A stretch of 64,000 nt of DNA. Origin: Cocos nucifera (Eukaryota > Streptophyta > Magnoliopsida > Arecales > Arecaceae). Positions 1-11,858 of the stretch are shown here, in pieces (position 1 is the stretch's first letter; each line of letters opens with the position of its first letter). A program made the position numbers and the translations under genes. The stretch lies in contig QRFJ01004844.1 in assembly GCA_006176705.1 (NCBI GenBank), forward strand, positions 22,247-86,246, read 5' to 3'. Under the pieces are notes generated by a model that ran no database searches, was not told where the DNA came from, and saw nothing but the letters and a program-made list of their open reading frames with translations.

Positions 1-2345
1 TTTATGGCCATCAGAATGAGATCTTGTTGAGGAATCTTTTTTTTTAAAAATGTCATCGAACATTTTCACAACCATTTGTGATCAGATTTATGGATATCCT
101 CATTCACTTGAATTCCTATCTAGGGCCACCTCTGATGGTATTCAAAGTTTCTTCATATACTTCTTCACAACCTCAATGTTAATTTAAGTCTTCCTCTCAT
201 TCTCATACAACCTTCAACACAACCTAATGTAACTCTTTTCATATGAGCCTTCTTAGAACTTCATTGTACATGTTTATACTATCTTTAATTGTTTTTCTAT
301 CACTTTTTTTCTTAATTTGTGAAAACTCTTACAACTCCTATAATGTATTCATTTTTAAATCTATCCTTCTTAGTTTTACCATATCCATATTAGTATTCTT
401 ATTTCTACCACATTTAATTTGCTTTCATGTGCTTTCTTTATTGCCCAACTATCTAAGTATACAACATTGCAGGCCTCACCATTCCATAATTTTTTTCAAA
501 TCTCAAGATATTCACCTATCACAAAAACACTTCTCCATTTCATCAAACTAGCTCTAATTCCACTACATATATCTTGATCTATTTCTCTGTTATTTTGTAC
601 AATAAGTCTTAAATAATAAGCCCGGTCACTTTGTTGTATCTCCAAACCATCAATCTTGATCGATATTACATCTTTATCCCCATTCTCATTAAATTAGCAT
701 TTATATATTCTGACTTTGTTGTGCTAATTCTTTAAGCCCTTGTCTCTCCATCATAATTCCAATTTAGTATTTAATTAAGTTTTTTTCCCATTGATCAATA
801 CTATATCTTCTGCAAATAACATACACCATGCTATAATTTGCTGAATATTAAATATGAGTTCATATATAACTAATATAAATAGATAAAGGCTTAGTGCTTA
901 TCCTTGACATAAGCTTATCATGAGAAAAATATTTGTTGTACTAAGGTAATTCCTAACATTTGTTAATGCTTCAACATACTTGTCCTCGGCTATCTCAACA
1001 TACCATTTATGGGCATCCTTGTTAAAGGCCATCAAATCACTTTTCTTGGCACCTTATCACAAGTTTTCTCTAAATTAATAGAGAACATTTATATACTTTT
1101 CGTTTTCTCTATATTTCTTATCAATTCTCTAAGTAGAAAGATAGCCTTCATTATCGATCTTTCAGCCATCAATCCAAAATAAGTATCCGTAACAATTGTT
1201 ATTTTCTCTTAATTTAATTATCTGTTCCCATAATTTCATAAAATGACTTATAAGCTTAATTCTCCCATAATTAGAACAGTTTTTGTACATCACTTTTATT
1301 TTTATGTATAGATACAACAATACTTCTCCAAGTATTTGGTATTTTGTTAATCTTCATAATTTCATTAAATAAGTTAGCCAGCCAATTAATCCAATATGTT
1401 CCATAATTTTTCAAACCTCAATAGGTCTTTCATCCGACCCTAATAGCTTACCTTTTTGCATTCTTTTTAAAGTGATTTGCACTTCACTTTTATGAATTGT
1501 ACAACCTTGAGTTTTTCTTGATTGTATATTTTTTCATAAAGATTTCTTTAATAGAATCCTTGTTTAACAATTTTTCAAAATAATGCCTCTATCTTCCTTT
1601 AGTTTTCTCATTTTTCACTAATATCTTGGTATTCTCACTTTTCATACATCTAACTTGATCAATATATTTAATTTTCCTTTCTCTAGCTTTAGCTATTTTA
1701 TAAATTTCATTCTCACCTTCTTTTGATCCCAACATATCATATAAATTATCATATGCTATACATATAGCCTTGCTTACTACCCTTTTTGCATCTTTGTTAG
1801 CTTCCTTTTAAAGTCCTTGACATGATTTATTTTTTTGCCACTGATTAAAAACCTATTTTTCTTTAATTTCCTCCTGTACCTTATTACTCCACCACTAAGT
1901 TTCTTTAATATATATACTATTTTCCTTTGCCTATCCTATAACATCTTTAGCTATCCCCTTAATATACTTATCATTTGCACATTTTGCTTGGTTTAGACCT
2001 TAAATTTCAATTTCCCTCCTTTAATAATTTATTCCTAAAACCTATAATATTTTTCCATTTAAATTCCACCATGGTATCCTTGGATATTTATTACTTTCTT
2101 TTCGTTTCTTCTTGCATTTAGTATGGATATCTAAAAGTAGTAACCTATGTCATGTGATTAAACTCTGTCCTGGTATCACCCCGCAATCCTTACATGTTGA
2201 TCTTTTCTCTTAAAGAAAAAGTAATCTATTTATGATAAATTTGATCTGCTCTTAAAGGTTATTAAGCTCTCATCTCTCTTTTAAAAATGTATTTACAGTT
2301 GCTGAATCATAAACTACTATAAATTCAATTAAATAAACCAAATAG
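1..2345 (-). mobile_element. Decayed LINE (non-LTR retrotransposon), endonuclease tail plus reverse transcriptase
   Basis: Reading the minus strand gives a degenerate ORF2 with several stops and frameshifts. Near 2330-2270 is an endonuclease segment (EFIVVYDSATVNTFLKER). Near 2230-2120 follow SQIDY-like and CKDCGVIPGQSLIT motifs, typical of plant LINE endonuclease ends, then a PWWNLNGK-like linker at about 2070. The reverse transcriptase follows: NLEKTCDKVPRKV at about 1090-1050 (consensus DLEKAYDRVPRE), ISLCQG*ALSLYLF at about 920-880, and WCMLFAEDIVLINGKK at 835-790, where the catalytic FADD is FAED. Its 3' end runs past the window start. It is 5'-truncated, lies in the same orientation as PDX2, and sits in or just beyond PDX2 intron 5. 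The RTE-like clade assignment is only a guess. Confidence 0.85.
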
Positions 2346-2511
2346 GTGAAATCATTAAATAATATTTAAGTGAAATAATAGTCTGGGACACATTCACAAA
2401 AAAGTCATACAGAAAGGTAGAAGAAAATAAATAAGAATCTAGCATTTTAGACATTTAATAATATAGCATCACTTCTAAGTGATTTATGGAATGCAAGGTA
2501 CAGACACAAAC

Positions 2512-5500
2512 CTTCTTGCCTTCACCAGCACATATTATTGTCCTTGCATTATCAGAAGGAACAGGACAATCAGCTAGGACTTCAACATCTGGACCAACTT
2601 CTAAAATGGCTGGAGCACGTATAAACACTCCACGGCAGCTATCGGGCCCCCCTTCTTTCTCTGCAAGCTGAGGCACTGACAGTAGAGTTTCAAAGCTCTC
2701 AAGCTGCAAAACCATAACAGCATGTAATCAAGTGAGCAGTTGTAACGCTCATCCATTCAATCCAAACAGAAAAAGAGCCAAAGAACCAACAAAGTTCCCA
2801 GGCGGACATACTTTACCTGGCTGCCAAAGAAATTTCGATGCACAGTGCAGTCCAGCCCTCCAATAACCTCCTGTCCTCCCAACTTCTGCCCTGAATAGCC
2901 AAAGTCGAGTAATTAGCTTTAAACTATGCTATATGTTGATAATTATGTCCTACTACAAAATAATGTATTTCATAGCTTACTCACCAACCGCCTTGTTTGC
3001 CAACAAAATGAGTCCGGCACAAGTCCCCCACACAGGCTTTCCAGTGCTTACAAACTCCCGCATTGCAGGGAACTGCAATTTGAATAAATTGATATCTCAA
3101 AAGTTAAAACACTTTCTTCACCAAATTAAAGGAAAACAAACTTCAGCAGCATAAATGCCTTACAAACACCCACAAATGAGAAATAAGATGGCATTAATGA
3201 GGTTTAAACTCTACAATCAGAAAAAAAGAAAAGAAATCAACAGATTTAATTAACCAGAGAGACAAAATATCATTAATAATTTTAACAAATAAAATATCTG
3301 AACAAGCTTCTGGGAAGCTTTTGTACAAATGACATAGTTTTGCATGATGGTAAAGTCAGTGTTACTAGTATGAAATGACTTCGTCCAGATTCTAAAAAGC
3401 AGGATTTACAACATAGGCATGCATGCATAAAGAGAGCTGCCTTGACCCCCAAGGGTGGAGATGAGGATACATGCCAACAAAGAATTTAAGATATGTGTGT
3501 ATGCAAGGTTCTCAGTTCTGGTACTGGTGGCTATTCCAGTCGGCCAGCAGCATGGTCCGGTATGGTTCCGTACTGGATCGAACCGGCGTGAACTGACAGA
3601 GAAAAGAGAAAAAGAGAGGAAGAGAGGAAGAGAGGAAGAGAAAGAGAGAGAGAAGGGTCCGTCGGAGAGGCCTCCAGCTAGCCGCCATGGCTATTGGGTA
3701 GCGTAAACGCCGCTTGCGGCTCCGCGACATGGAACAGGGCCGATCGTCCCTATTTCACCGATTTTTTTAAAAAAGCTTGATAATAGTGAAGCTAGCAATT
3801 CATTGTTTCACGGATTTTTTTAAAAAACAAAAAAAAAAAGTGAAGCCGGAAATTGGTTTGCTGGCTTCATTATTTGTCAAGCTTTTTAAAAAATCCGATA
3901 AAGGAATAGGGGCGATCGCCCTTGTTCCGCGGCCGCAGCTCTGCCAGCTCGGTCTCCGCCGCCCGGTGGCCGTAGAGGGCCATCACCACCCTCCGACAGC
4001 CGCAGACGGCCACCACCAGCTTCCCGAGCTGTCTAGTTCGGCTACATCTTTTTAAATGCATTCACGAATGTGTGTTGTTTGAGGACATAATGTATACATG
4101 AATATGCTTATTCTGAGTTTTTATTTATGAAATGCAAGTGTCAACATCCTTCTTGCAAGATAGCAATAATCATGAGCCATATTAACAGTTTGAGCAAAAT
4201 AAACATGTCTTCTAGACAGGCATGTGCACATAAAATTAATTTATCGAAACTTTAAGGCCATATGCATCAAAGCTATTTTATCTATTTTTCCTATATATGT
4301 TTTTCCATTATTTTCTTTGGAGTAGTCAAGCGGGTTTAGAGGTAGTGAAGAATATAAGATGTCAAAGGATTTTTAAAAGGTTGGCATTCGGATGTTGGAT
4401 CTCTGATTCCTCATTAGTTCATTAAGGAGAATCCAGCAATAACTAACACAACAAGGTACCTCAACTAGTTGGAAAGATCAACATGGAAACATAATGGTTA
4501 ACTGGAGGACTGCATAAAGACATCACTTTCCCAATGCATATTCAGGAAATTGAAACTGCACAAGTCAAGATAATGTGAGAGTAACAATTTATAATACAGT
4601 TATATGGTCATGGTACTTCCCTAATACATTATGTGGTTGGGATGCTCACCAACAATAGCATATCAATAGACAGGAAGTTAAGAGGAGAGTAGAGATTAAA
4701 AGGTTAATATGCCAAGGCAAACATGTAGATGAAGAATGAAACAGAGATGACTGCAATGGAAACGATAACAAAGCGACTGCTTCCCACTTGCATATCAACT
4801 TCCAACACATCACGTTTCTAATGGATGATGTGAATTGGAACTAAAAACTTATCTCTATAATAGCAAAGAAAGGTCAAATTTCATGTCCATAATATATGTG
4901 ATGAGATGTTGCAACCCCATGCTGCAGAAAAAGAACAAGAGAAAGAAAAAGGGAAAATACAAGAACAGATAGATAAAGGGGAGCATGTGAGTAAAACGGA
5001 GCCATATCTACAAGAGCAGCATGTTTCTTGTTAGTTTCAAGCAAAGATGAATTCAGAAAACACGAAAAAAGAATTTATAAGCAGAATACAAAAGGAAATC
5101 GTATGCTAGATTAAAGAAACATATGCATAGCGGGATTCTAACAATAACTGATCCTCAAAACAAGTAAAGAGGGATTAAGGAGAAAGAAAACAGCCAAATT
5201 TTCTTGTTTCTTGTTTGCTGAAGGACGTGTATTAACACAAAGGAGATCGCAAGAGATAGAGAGCGACGGACGAGGTTGTGATAATTGGCAAGCTTGGCCA
5301 TGGTAGTGCTCTCGCCGCCAGGGATGATGAGGCCGTCCACGTTATCCAGCTGCTCCGGCTTCCTTATCTCCACTCCCCTAACCCCGATCCTCCTCAGCGC
5401 TGACAATAGTTTTATTAGCCATGGCGGCAAGGAAAAAAAAAATGATGGAGAGGAAGGAAAAGAAACAGGAAGAGGAAAAGAAACACGAAGCGACGACGCA

Positions 5501-5556
5501 AAACCTGTTATATGTTCGTTAAAAGAACCCTGCAGTGCGAGGACGCCGATCGCCAT
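2512..5556 (-). CDS. PDX2: PDX2, pyridoxal 5'-phosphate synthase glutaminase subunit (partial: exons 1-5, 3' end missing)
   Basis: PDX2 hydrolyses glutamine and passes ammonia to PDX1 in vitamin B6 synthesis in the cytosol. The coding exons are 5505-5556, 5272-5399, 2985-3072, 2817-2890 and 2512-2703. Their phases join without a gap to 178 residues, and every intron has GT/AG ends (105, 2199, 94 and 113 bp). The ATG at 5556 opens MAIGVLALQGSFNEH, the family's normal N-terminus. Exon 2 carries PGGESTTM and exon 3 carries GTCAGLIFLA with the nucleophile Cys (about residue 78). Exon 4 carries GGLDCTVHRNFFGSQ and exon 5 carries GGP..CRGVFIRAPAIL. Family members are about 250 residues; the last 75 or so, including the His-Glu pair of the HPEL motif, are not seen. 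A plausible donor (AAG|GTTTGT) ends exon 5. The last exon may lie left of the window, beyond the LINE, or may be lost. The seen frame has no stop, so this is either a working gene cut by the window or a recent truncation. Confidence 0.93.
3073..5271 (-). other. PDX2 intron 2 (2.2 kb)
   Basis: It is bounded by GT at 5271 and AG at 3073 on the minus strand. Apart from the foldback and its GC-rich surround (about 3500-4060), it is AT-rich, with no repeat or frame that I recognise. Confidence 0.85.
3705..3950. repeat. GC-rich foldback (about 100-bp arms) inside PDX2 intron 2
   Basis: The stretch from about 3710 to 3813 is repeated inverted at about 3839 to 3945, with mismatches and a short A/T loop. 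Matching arm segments include a GATCG(T/C)CCCTATT block, a GATTTTTTTAAAAA(A)GCTTGA block and a GTGAAGC(T/C)AGCAA block. The surrounding 3500-4055 is GC-rich and pyrimidine/purine-structured, unlike the AT-rich intron, so it is probably an inserted element. No clear target duplication was found. It could be a foldback or MITE-like element, or a source of hairpin RNA. Confidence 0.75.
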
Positions 5557-5962
5557 AAGGCACAGGAGCCGATAGAGAGAAAAAGAGAGAGATCGAGGGA
5601 AAAGAGGCAGTATGGAACCCAGGCTAACGCAACGCGAGGGGAAGAGGAAGTGGAAGGAACGGCGGCAGCACAAGGTAAGAAAGCCCCAACCGGTGCGCGG
5701 CCGCCTTTCAAATCAGCCCCTCACCGGCCACACACAGCTTTCTCAGAATTGTGGGCTAAGGCCTAGCCCAAAGCTGGACTAAAGCTAAGGTGAGAGAGGC
5801 CCAGCCTAACCCAACCAAACGCAACCGATGAGGCAATGAGAACTGCAAAAATGGATTGGAGAGGCCAACGGGCAAAAGGACGAGGGATGGGGTAAAGGCT
5901 AGTCATACATTTTTGGAGTCCGATCATGGTGGCAGCATGCAATAGGATACAAAAAATAGCAT
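5557..5962 (-). promoter_or_regulatory. PDX2 upstream region (5' UTR and proximal promoter)
   Basis: About 400 bp separate the PDX2 ATG from the LTR of element H. The leader next to the ATG is rich in pyrimidines on the minus strand (CTCTTTTTCTCTCTAT type). A short imperfect palindrome around GGGCTAAGGCCTAGCCC lies at 5752-5768. No TATA box is evident. Any more distal promoter would be displaced by 8 kb or more of retrotransposon DNA. The assignment rests on position. Confidence 0.4.
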
Positions 5963-6167
5963 TGTTATGGAGATAATCAAAGTCTTCAACCTCTGATATT
6001 TACCAATCTATCTCCTTGATTATCTAAGGGTGAATTTCTCAATCTGAGATACTTACTGCATCATTTACCAATGATTAATAAACAAAAGACTATTCGGCTT
6101 CAATAGAACCTTTCGGACTATGTCCTTTATCTATGTAGATATAGGGCATTATGTTCGGCATCATAGG

Positions 6168-7091
6168 TGTTGGTGCAGAAACTGGTCGTCGCCGGAGGTC
6201 GCTGGAGTCGAGGCCGCTGAGGTCGCCGTCGGAGACCTGCAAAATAGAGTTCCGTCCGAAATTGGTGGGGGTGGCTCCAGCAGGACCCTCTGACGCTCAA
6301 GTCAGCTCTGTCCAACAGGAATGGAGTGCTCGGAAATGAGTTCCAGAGCTTAGAGAAGAAGAGGAGAGCTTAGAAATAAGAGAGATTAGAGTCAGCGTAT
6401 CTGGAGGAGGGCCCCTTTTATAGCGGAGCTTGATGGTGATGGCTGCAGCCGCGTGCTGGCGGGCCGCTCGAGGTTCGGTGGAGTCAGTCTCTTGGCGAGG
6501 TGCCATATGCGACAGGGTTGGTGGTGACAGCTACAGCCGCATGCTGGCGGATCACTCGAGGTTCGGCGGAGTCAGTCTCTCGAAGAGGTGCCGTATGCGG
6601 CGGGGTTGGTGGTGACAGCTATACTGGCAAGTCGTGGGCTGCATGAAACTGGTTACGGAGAGAGTGGCATCGTCAGTAGTGACGGCCATACCGTCCAGTC
6701 TCGTTGTTCGTCCATAGGAGTTCGGACTTGTAGGAGAGTTCGACCGAAGAAAAAGCTTGGGAGCAGCTCGGCTGTAGCGGAGTTTGAAGGAGCTTGATCG
6801 GCTGAGGGGACGGCTCGGGGGAGTTCGATTGTAGAGAAGTTCGGAGGAGCTCGGTCGGCTGAAGAGACGGCCGCTTGGGGAGTTCGACCGAGAGACGACC
6901 GCTGAGGAGTTCGGGCGCTGGAGGATTCCGTTAAAGTCCGGCCGCTTGGATTCCAAGAAGCTGGGCTGCTAAGTAGTTCGACCGACCGTAAGAGTGCGGC
7001 TAAGGCCCGTCCGTCGAAGCTCTGCGGCTACAAGTTGTATTAGGTCGAGCGCCGAGATAGACTTCGACGGGAGTGGGATTTATCCCCAACA
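6168..7091 (-). repeat. Element A LTR1 (3' LTR of the minus-oriented body)
   Basis: 924 bp with TGTTGG..CCAACA ends, closely similar to 11859-12785 and, inverted, to 12968-13895. On the minus strand it carries a TATA box (CTATAAAAGGGG) near 6425-6412. The polypurine tract GAGTGGGGGGGCTAG lies just outside it on the minus strand (about 7106-7092), marking it as the 3' LTR. Confidence 0.88.
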
Positions 7092-7329
7092 CTAGCCCCC
7101 CCACTCTCGAGTTCGAAAATCGAAGGAAGGGAGTGCAGGAAAGGTGACTGTCGAAGTCTTCCTCTGAGCTTTGTGCTGGTCTAGGTCGAAGCTCGGGGGG
7201 ACCTCGCCTCCAGCTGAAGTTGATATCGAAGTTGAAGCCCAGGGAAGATCCCATCTCCAGTCGAGGTTGAGGGTGCTTCGTCCGCTGCGATCGAAGCTAG
7301 AGGCTGCGCTCCCTAGGGGCGATATTGTC

Positions 7330-9815
7330 TCCTACAGCTGAGGTCGATGCGGACGCTCGGGGGAGATCTGATCTCAGGGCGAGGCTGTCTCCGATCTTAC
7401 CTCTGGCTGAGGTTGTGGTTGAAGCTCTCCAGTCGAGATTGACATGGTTGCTTTCTCCAGTCGAGGTCGAAGTTGAAGCTCTCCAACCGAGGTTGACACG
7501 GTTGCTTTCCCTAGCCGAGGTTATATCGAGCACCCGGGGGAGATCTCATCTCCTACGGTCGAGCTTTCCTCGGAGAGATCTTATCTATGGCCGAGGTTGT
7601 CCATGGTCGCTCGGGAGAGATCTTATCTCTAGCCGAGGTTGCCTCGGAGAAGATCTTATCTCCTACAGCCGATGTCGAAGTACACGTTCGGAGGAGATCT
7701 TATCTCCTGCAGGCAAGCTTTCCTCGGGGGAGATCTGATCTCCTGCAGTCGAGCTTTCCTAGGGGGAGATCTTATCTCCTGCAGTCGAGATTCAAGTGCA
7801 CGCTCGGGGGAGATCTTATCTCTTGCGACCGAGCTTTCCTCGGGAGAGATTTGATCTCCTGCAGCTGAGGTCCAAGTACGCACTCGGGGGAGATCTTATC
7901 TCCAGCGGCCGAGCTTTCCTCAGGAAAGATCTTATCTCCTGCAGCCGAGCTTTCCTCGGGGAAGATCTTATCTCCTGCAGCTGAGGTTAAGGTGCGCGCT
8001 CGGGGGAGATCTTATCTCCTACGGTCGAGCTTTCCTCGGGGGAGATCTGATCTCCTGCAGTCGAGGTCCAAGTGCAACGCTCGGGGGAGATCTTATCTCC
8101 TGCGGCCGAGCTTTTCTTGGGGGAGATCTTATCTCCTGCAGTCGAGGTCCAAGTGCGCGCTCGGGAGAGATCTTATCTCCAACGACCGAGCTTTCCTCGG
8201 GGGAGATCTTATCTCCTGCAGTCGAGCTTTTCTTAGAGGAGATCTTATCTCCTGCAATCGAGGTCGAGGTGCGCGCTCGGGGGAGATCTTATCTCCTACG
8301 GCCGAGCTTTCCTCGGAGGAGATCTGATCTTCTGCAGCCGAGGTCCAAGTGCGTGCTCGGGGGAGATCTTATCTCCTGCGGTCAAGCTTTCTCCGAGAGC
8401 TTTCCTCGGGGGAGATCTTATCTCCTGCAGTCGAGCTTTCCTTGGGGGAGATCTTATCTCCTACAGCTGAGGTCGAGGTGTGCGCTCCGGGGAGATCTTA
8501 TCTCTTACAACCGAGCCTTCCTCGGGAGAGATCTTATCTCCTACAGCCGAGGTCGAAGTGCGCGCTCGGGGGAGATCTTATCTCCTGCGGCCGAGCTTTC
8601 CTCGGGGGAGATCTTATCTCCTGCAGCCGAGCCTTCCTCGGGGGAGATCTTATCTCCTGCAGTCGGGGTCGCAGTGCGCACTCGGAGGAGATCTTATCTC
8701 CTATGGTCGAGCTTTCTTCGAGGGAGATCTTATCTTCTGCAGTCGAGATTTTCTCAGGGGAGATCTTATCTCTTGCGGTCGAGGTCGAAGTGTGTGCTTG
8801 GGGGAGATCTTATCTCCTACAGTCGAGGTTTCCTTGGGGGAGATCTTATCTCCTACAGCCGAGGTCGAAGTGCGCGCTCGGAGGAGATCTTATCTCCTAT
8901 AGTCGAGCTTTTCTCGGAGAAGATCTTATCTCCTGCGGTCGAGATCGAAGTGCGCGCTCGGGAGAGATTTTATCTCCTATGATCGAGCTTTCCTTAGGGG
9001 AGATCTTATCTCCTGCAGCCAAGCTTTCCTCGGAGGAGATCTTATCTCCTACAGTCGAGGTCGAGGTGCGTGCTTGGGGAAGATCTTATCTCCTGCGATC
9101 GAGCTTTCCTCGGGGGAGATCTGATCTCCTGCAGCCGAGGTCCAAGTGCCCGCTCGGGGGAGATCTTATCTCCTACGGTCGAGCTTTTTCTTGGGGGAGA
9201 TCTTATCTCCTACGGTCGAGGTTTCCTCGGAGGAGATCTTATCTCCTGCAGTCGAGGTCGAAGTGCACGCTTGGGAGAGATCTTATCTCCTACAGCGAGC
9301 GAGGTTTTGTCGGGAGAGATCTTATCTCCTACAGCCGAGGTTGAAGTGCGCGCTCGGGGGAGATCTTATCTCCTACGGTCGAGCTTTCCTCGGGGGAGAT
9401 CTTATCTCTTACAGTCGAGCTTTCCTTGGAGGAGATCTTATCTCCTGCAGGTCGAGGTCGAAGTACGCGCTCGGAGGAGATCTTATCTCCTACAGTCGAG
9501 CTTTTCTCGGGAGAGATCTTATCTCCTACGGTCGAGGTCGAAGTGCACGCTCGAGGGAGATCTTATCTCTTGCGGTCGAGCTTTCCTCGGAGAGATCTTA
9601 TCTCCTGCAGTTGAGCTTTCCTCGGGGAGATCTTATCTCTTGTAGCCGAGGTCGAAGTGCGCGCTCGAGGGAGATCTTATCTCCTACAGTCGAGCTTTCC
9701 TCGGAGGAGATCTTATCTTCTGCAGTCGAGGTCGAAGTGCGCGCTCGGGGGAGATCTTATCTCCTGCAGTCAAGCTTTCCTCGGGGGAGATCTTATCTCC
9801 TGCAGCCGAGGTCGA
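7330..9815. repeat. Element A tandem array 1 (interleaved 36- and 44-bp units around a near-palindrome)
   Basis: On the order of 60 units share the core GGAGATCTTATCTCC, an imperfect palindrome with a BglII site. Units alternate between a short form (GAGCTTTCCTCGG spacer, 36 bp) and a long form (GAGGTCGAAGTGCGCGCTCGG spacer, 44 bp). The array is cleanest from about 7555 and decays leftwards. Because the 36-bp unit is a multiple of three and has few stops, long plus-strand frames (up to 331 codons, rich in GRSYLL and GGDLIS) arise. They are antisense to the element and are not taken as genes. Confidence 0.93.
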
Positions 9816-9829
9816 TGCTCGCATTAGGA

Positions 9830-10430
9830 CGAAGTTCTCCTCCTATTCCTAACGCGGCAATTATTGACTGCTTGTTTTCTGTCATGGCATAGTTTTCGCA
9901 TCCAGAAATAATGTTATCGAAAGGAAAGGATTTTATTGAAAGAAAGTTACTGACAGCGCATCCCCAAATTTTGTATCTCAAGATGGTGGTAGCGTTGTTC
10001 CTCCGCATTTCTTCGGCGATAAATCCTGGGGTGGACGACCTCCTCATGCTGGCCTCCCCAATTTGGTGCAAGCTCTTATCACTGGGAGACGACGAATCGC
10101 TGATGCATCGAGATCCTCCCAAAGGCAATGTGGATGATGCCGTAAGGTGGCCGACCTTCTTGCGGTCTCTGGCTATGGCAGTGCCGAGCTTCTTGCTGAT
10201 CTTTTCCTACTTCAGGCTGGTGCCGAAGAAATTTACCCAGCCACCCTTTTTTGACGAGCTCTTCAATTTCGGCTTGGAGCATAGTATATTCCTCAGTATC
10301 GTGGCCATGGTCGTGATGGTAGGGGCATTACTTTCTTCGATTGCGTACGTTTGGAAGGCTGTAGTCCTTCCGATCTTGGCAGCTGGCTCTTAACTTCGTT
10401 GAGAATTTGAGTTAGAGGAGCGGGGCGTAG
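9830..10430 (-). pseudogene. Element A gag C-terminal remnant
   Basis: On the minus strand at 10327-10289, CPYHHDHGHDTEE followed by LQAEIEELVKKGWLGKFLR (to about 10220) matches the segment after the gag capsid in plant Ty3/gypsy elements. It parallels the HGHDIEKC segment in H and the CPYHRDHDYDTEE segment in K at 43278. A stop precedes it, and nothing of protease, reverse transcriptase or integrase follows, so it is a relic. The longer plus-strand frame across the same bases (9911-10393) is antisense. Confidence 0.75.
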
Positions 10431-11480
10431 TCACAGAACCTTTCGAGAGGGCTTCTTCATGCCCTTTTGTCGGGGCCTCCTTAGTGGCGAGCTCGAGGAG
10501 TTTGGGGTTGTAAAACCTGCGAGAGAACTTTATGCCCCCTCGTCGGAGCTTCCTTGATGACGAGCTCCAGGGTGAGTTCGACGGCCTTGCTTCTGCTGGG
10601 GAGGTCGTGAGTGCGGTCGAACTTCATTCCGCCTTCTGTGAAAATCTTCTGCAGGAGAACTTCATGCCCTTTGTTGGAGCTTCCCTAGAGTCATACTCGA
10701 GAGGAAGTCCTCGCTTGCCCTAGGGTGGTCGTGAGCTCGGCCGAACTTCATCTCACCTCATGTGAAATCTTTGTAAGGAGCTTCTTTGGTGACATATTCG
10801 GCCTGAAGTTCGGCCTCACTTGCGCCGAACTTCATTCTGATGATGAGGTTTGAGGGGAGAGCTCGACCTTGCGCATGCCGAACTTCATTCCAATGATGAG
10901 CTTCGAGGTGAAGTTCGGCCTCTTCTGCGCCGAACTTCATTCTGTTTTCCCGCGAGATCCTCTGCGGAAGAACTTTCTGCTGCTTTTGTCTGAACTTCCT
11001 TGATGACGAGCTCGAGGGAGAGCTCGGCTTTTCTCGTCGAACTTCATTCTGCTTTCCCACGAGGCCCTCCGCGAGAGAACTTGCTTGACGACGAGCTGGA
11101 GGGGGAGCTCGGCTTTTCTCGCACCGAACTTCATTCTGCTTTCCCGCGAGGCCCTCCGTGGGAGAACTTTCTTGACGATGAGCTCGAGGGGGAGCTCAGC
11201 TTTTCTCTTGCCGAACTTCATTCTGCTTTTCTACGAGACCCTCCGCGGGAGAACTTCATGCCCCTTTGTTGGGGCTTCCTCGATGACGAGCTTCGAGGTA
11301 AAGTTCAGCCTCGCTTGTGCTGGAGAAGTCATGGATGTGGCCGCACACCCTGTGGAACCTTCTACGGGAGAACTTTCCATCCCTTTGTCAGGCTTTCTTA
11401 GAGTCATGCTCGAGAGGGAGTTCGGCCTCGCTTGCGTCGAACTTCATTCCATCTTCTTGGGAAACCCTTTGCGGGAGAAC
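10430..11480. repeat. Element A tandem array 2 (about 87-bp units)
   Basis: Repeats of a unit containing GAACTTCATTCTGC, CCCTCCG.GGGAGAACTT and GACGAGCTCGAGG. Successive ACTTCATTCTG starts lie at 11041, 11128 and 11215, giving a period of 87 bp, with degenerate units on both sides. K carries the same sequence type at 42540-43140, but with a unit of about 121 bp. So this array turns over fast within the family. Confidence 0.85.
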
Positions 11481-11858
11481 TTCTGCTCTCCGTTTCTCCT
11501 TCCTAAGGGCGATTGGTATGCCCAGATGCTCTTCCTTAAGGTCGGTTCCTTGCATCCTCATGGCGGGTTTGCTGGCAAAGTCTCTGTTGGAGGTTGTCGC
11601 ACGGCCAGCATCATCTCGACGGGGCCACGGACCCGACCAGCGGGTTGAACTGCTCCATGTCTGCGAGGACTTCGTGTGGAAATCGGGCTGCCGGGGCTGC
11701 AATGGGAGTCGATCACCGAGTTGAAGCTCTCCTGGAGGCATTCTCTCTTCGGGAGAGAAAAAGAAGATCTTCGGAGGGGGAAGGGAAAAATCATCGCCGA
11801 GCACTCCTTTAAGAACAAGAGAACCTCGGAGGTTCGGGCCCTTCCTCTAGTGCCAATC
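11481..11858 (-). pseudogene. Element A 5' leader, primer-site-like sequence and gag N-terminal remnant
   Basis: On the minus strand, directly after LTR2 comes GATTGGCACTAGAGGAAGGG, close to the primer-site-like sequence of H (TTTGGCATTAGAGGAAGGG). A leader follows, then an ATG at 11741 giving MPPGELQLGDR. K has the counterpart at 42248 (MPPRRASTRR). Both continue to a MEQFN/VEQFN segment and a TETLPANP-type segment, then break up. This is probably the gag N-terminus, without enough length to assign a fold. Confidence 0.6.

Noticed and set aside
5512..5766. 84-codon plus-strand frame opposite PDX2 exon 1
   Set aside because: Antisense shadow of the purine-rich leader and exon 1.
7330..9815. 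Regular palindromic repeats with spacers, superficially like a CRISPR array
   Set aside because: The spacers are themselves repeated, unit sizes vary, and the setting is a plant retrotransposon with no cas genes.
7325..9892. Several long plus-strand open frames (137 to 331 codons) rich in GRSYLL and GGDLIS repeats
   Set aside because: They lie wholly in tandem array 1, switch register with the 44-bp units, overlap each other in different frames and are antisense to the element; a by-product of stop-poor repeats.
9911..10393. 160-codon plus-strand frame with hydrophobic segments
   Set aside because: It is antisense to the clear gag remnant of element A and resembles nothing; no promoter or homologue is evident.
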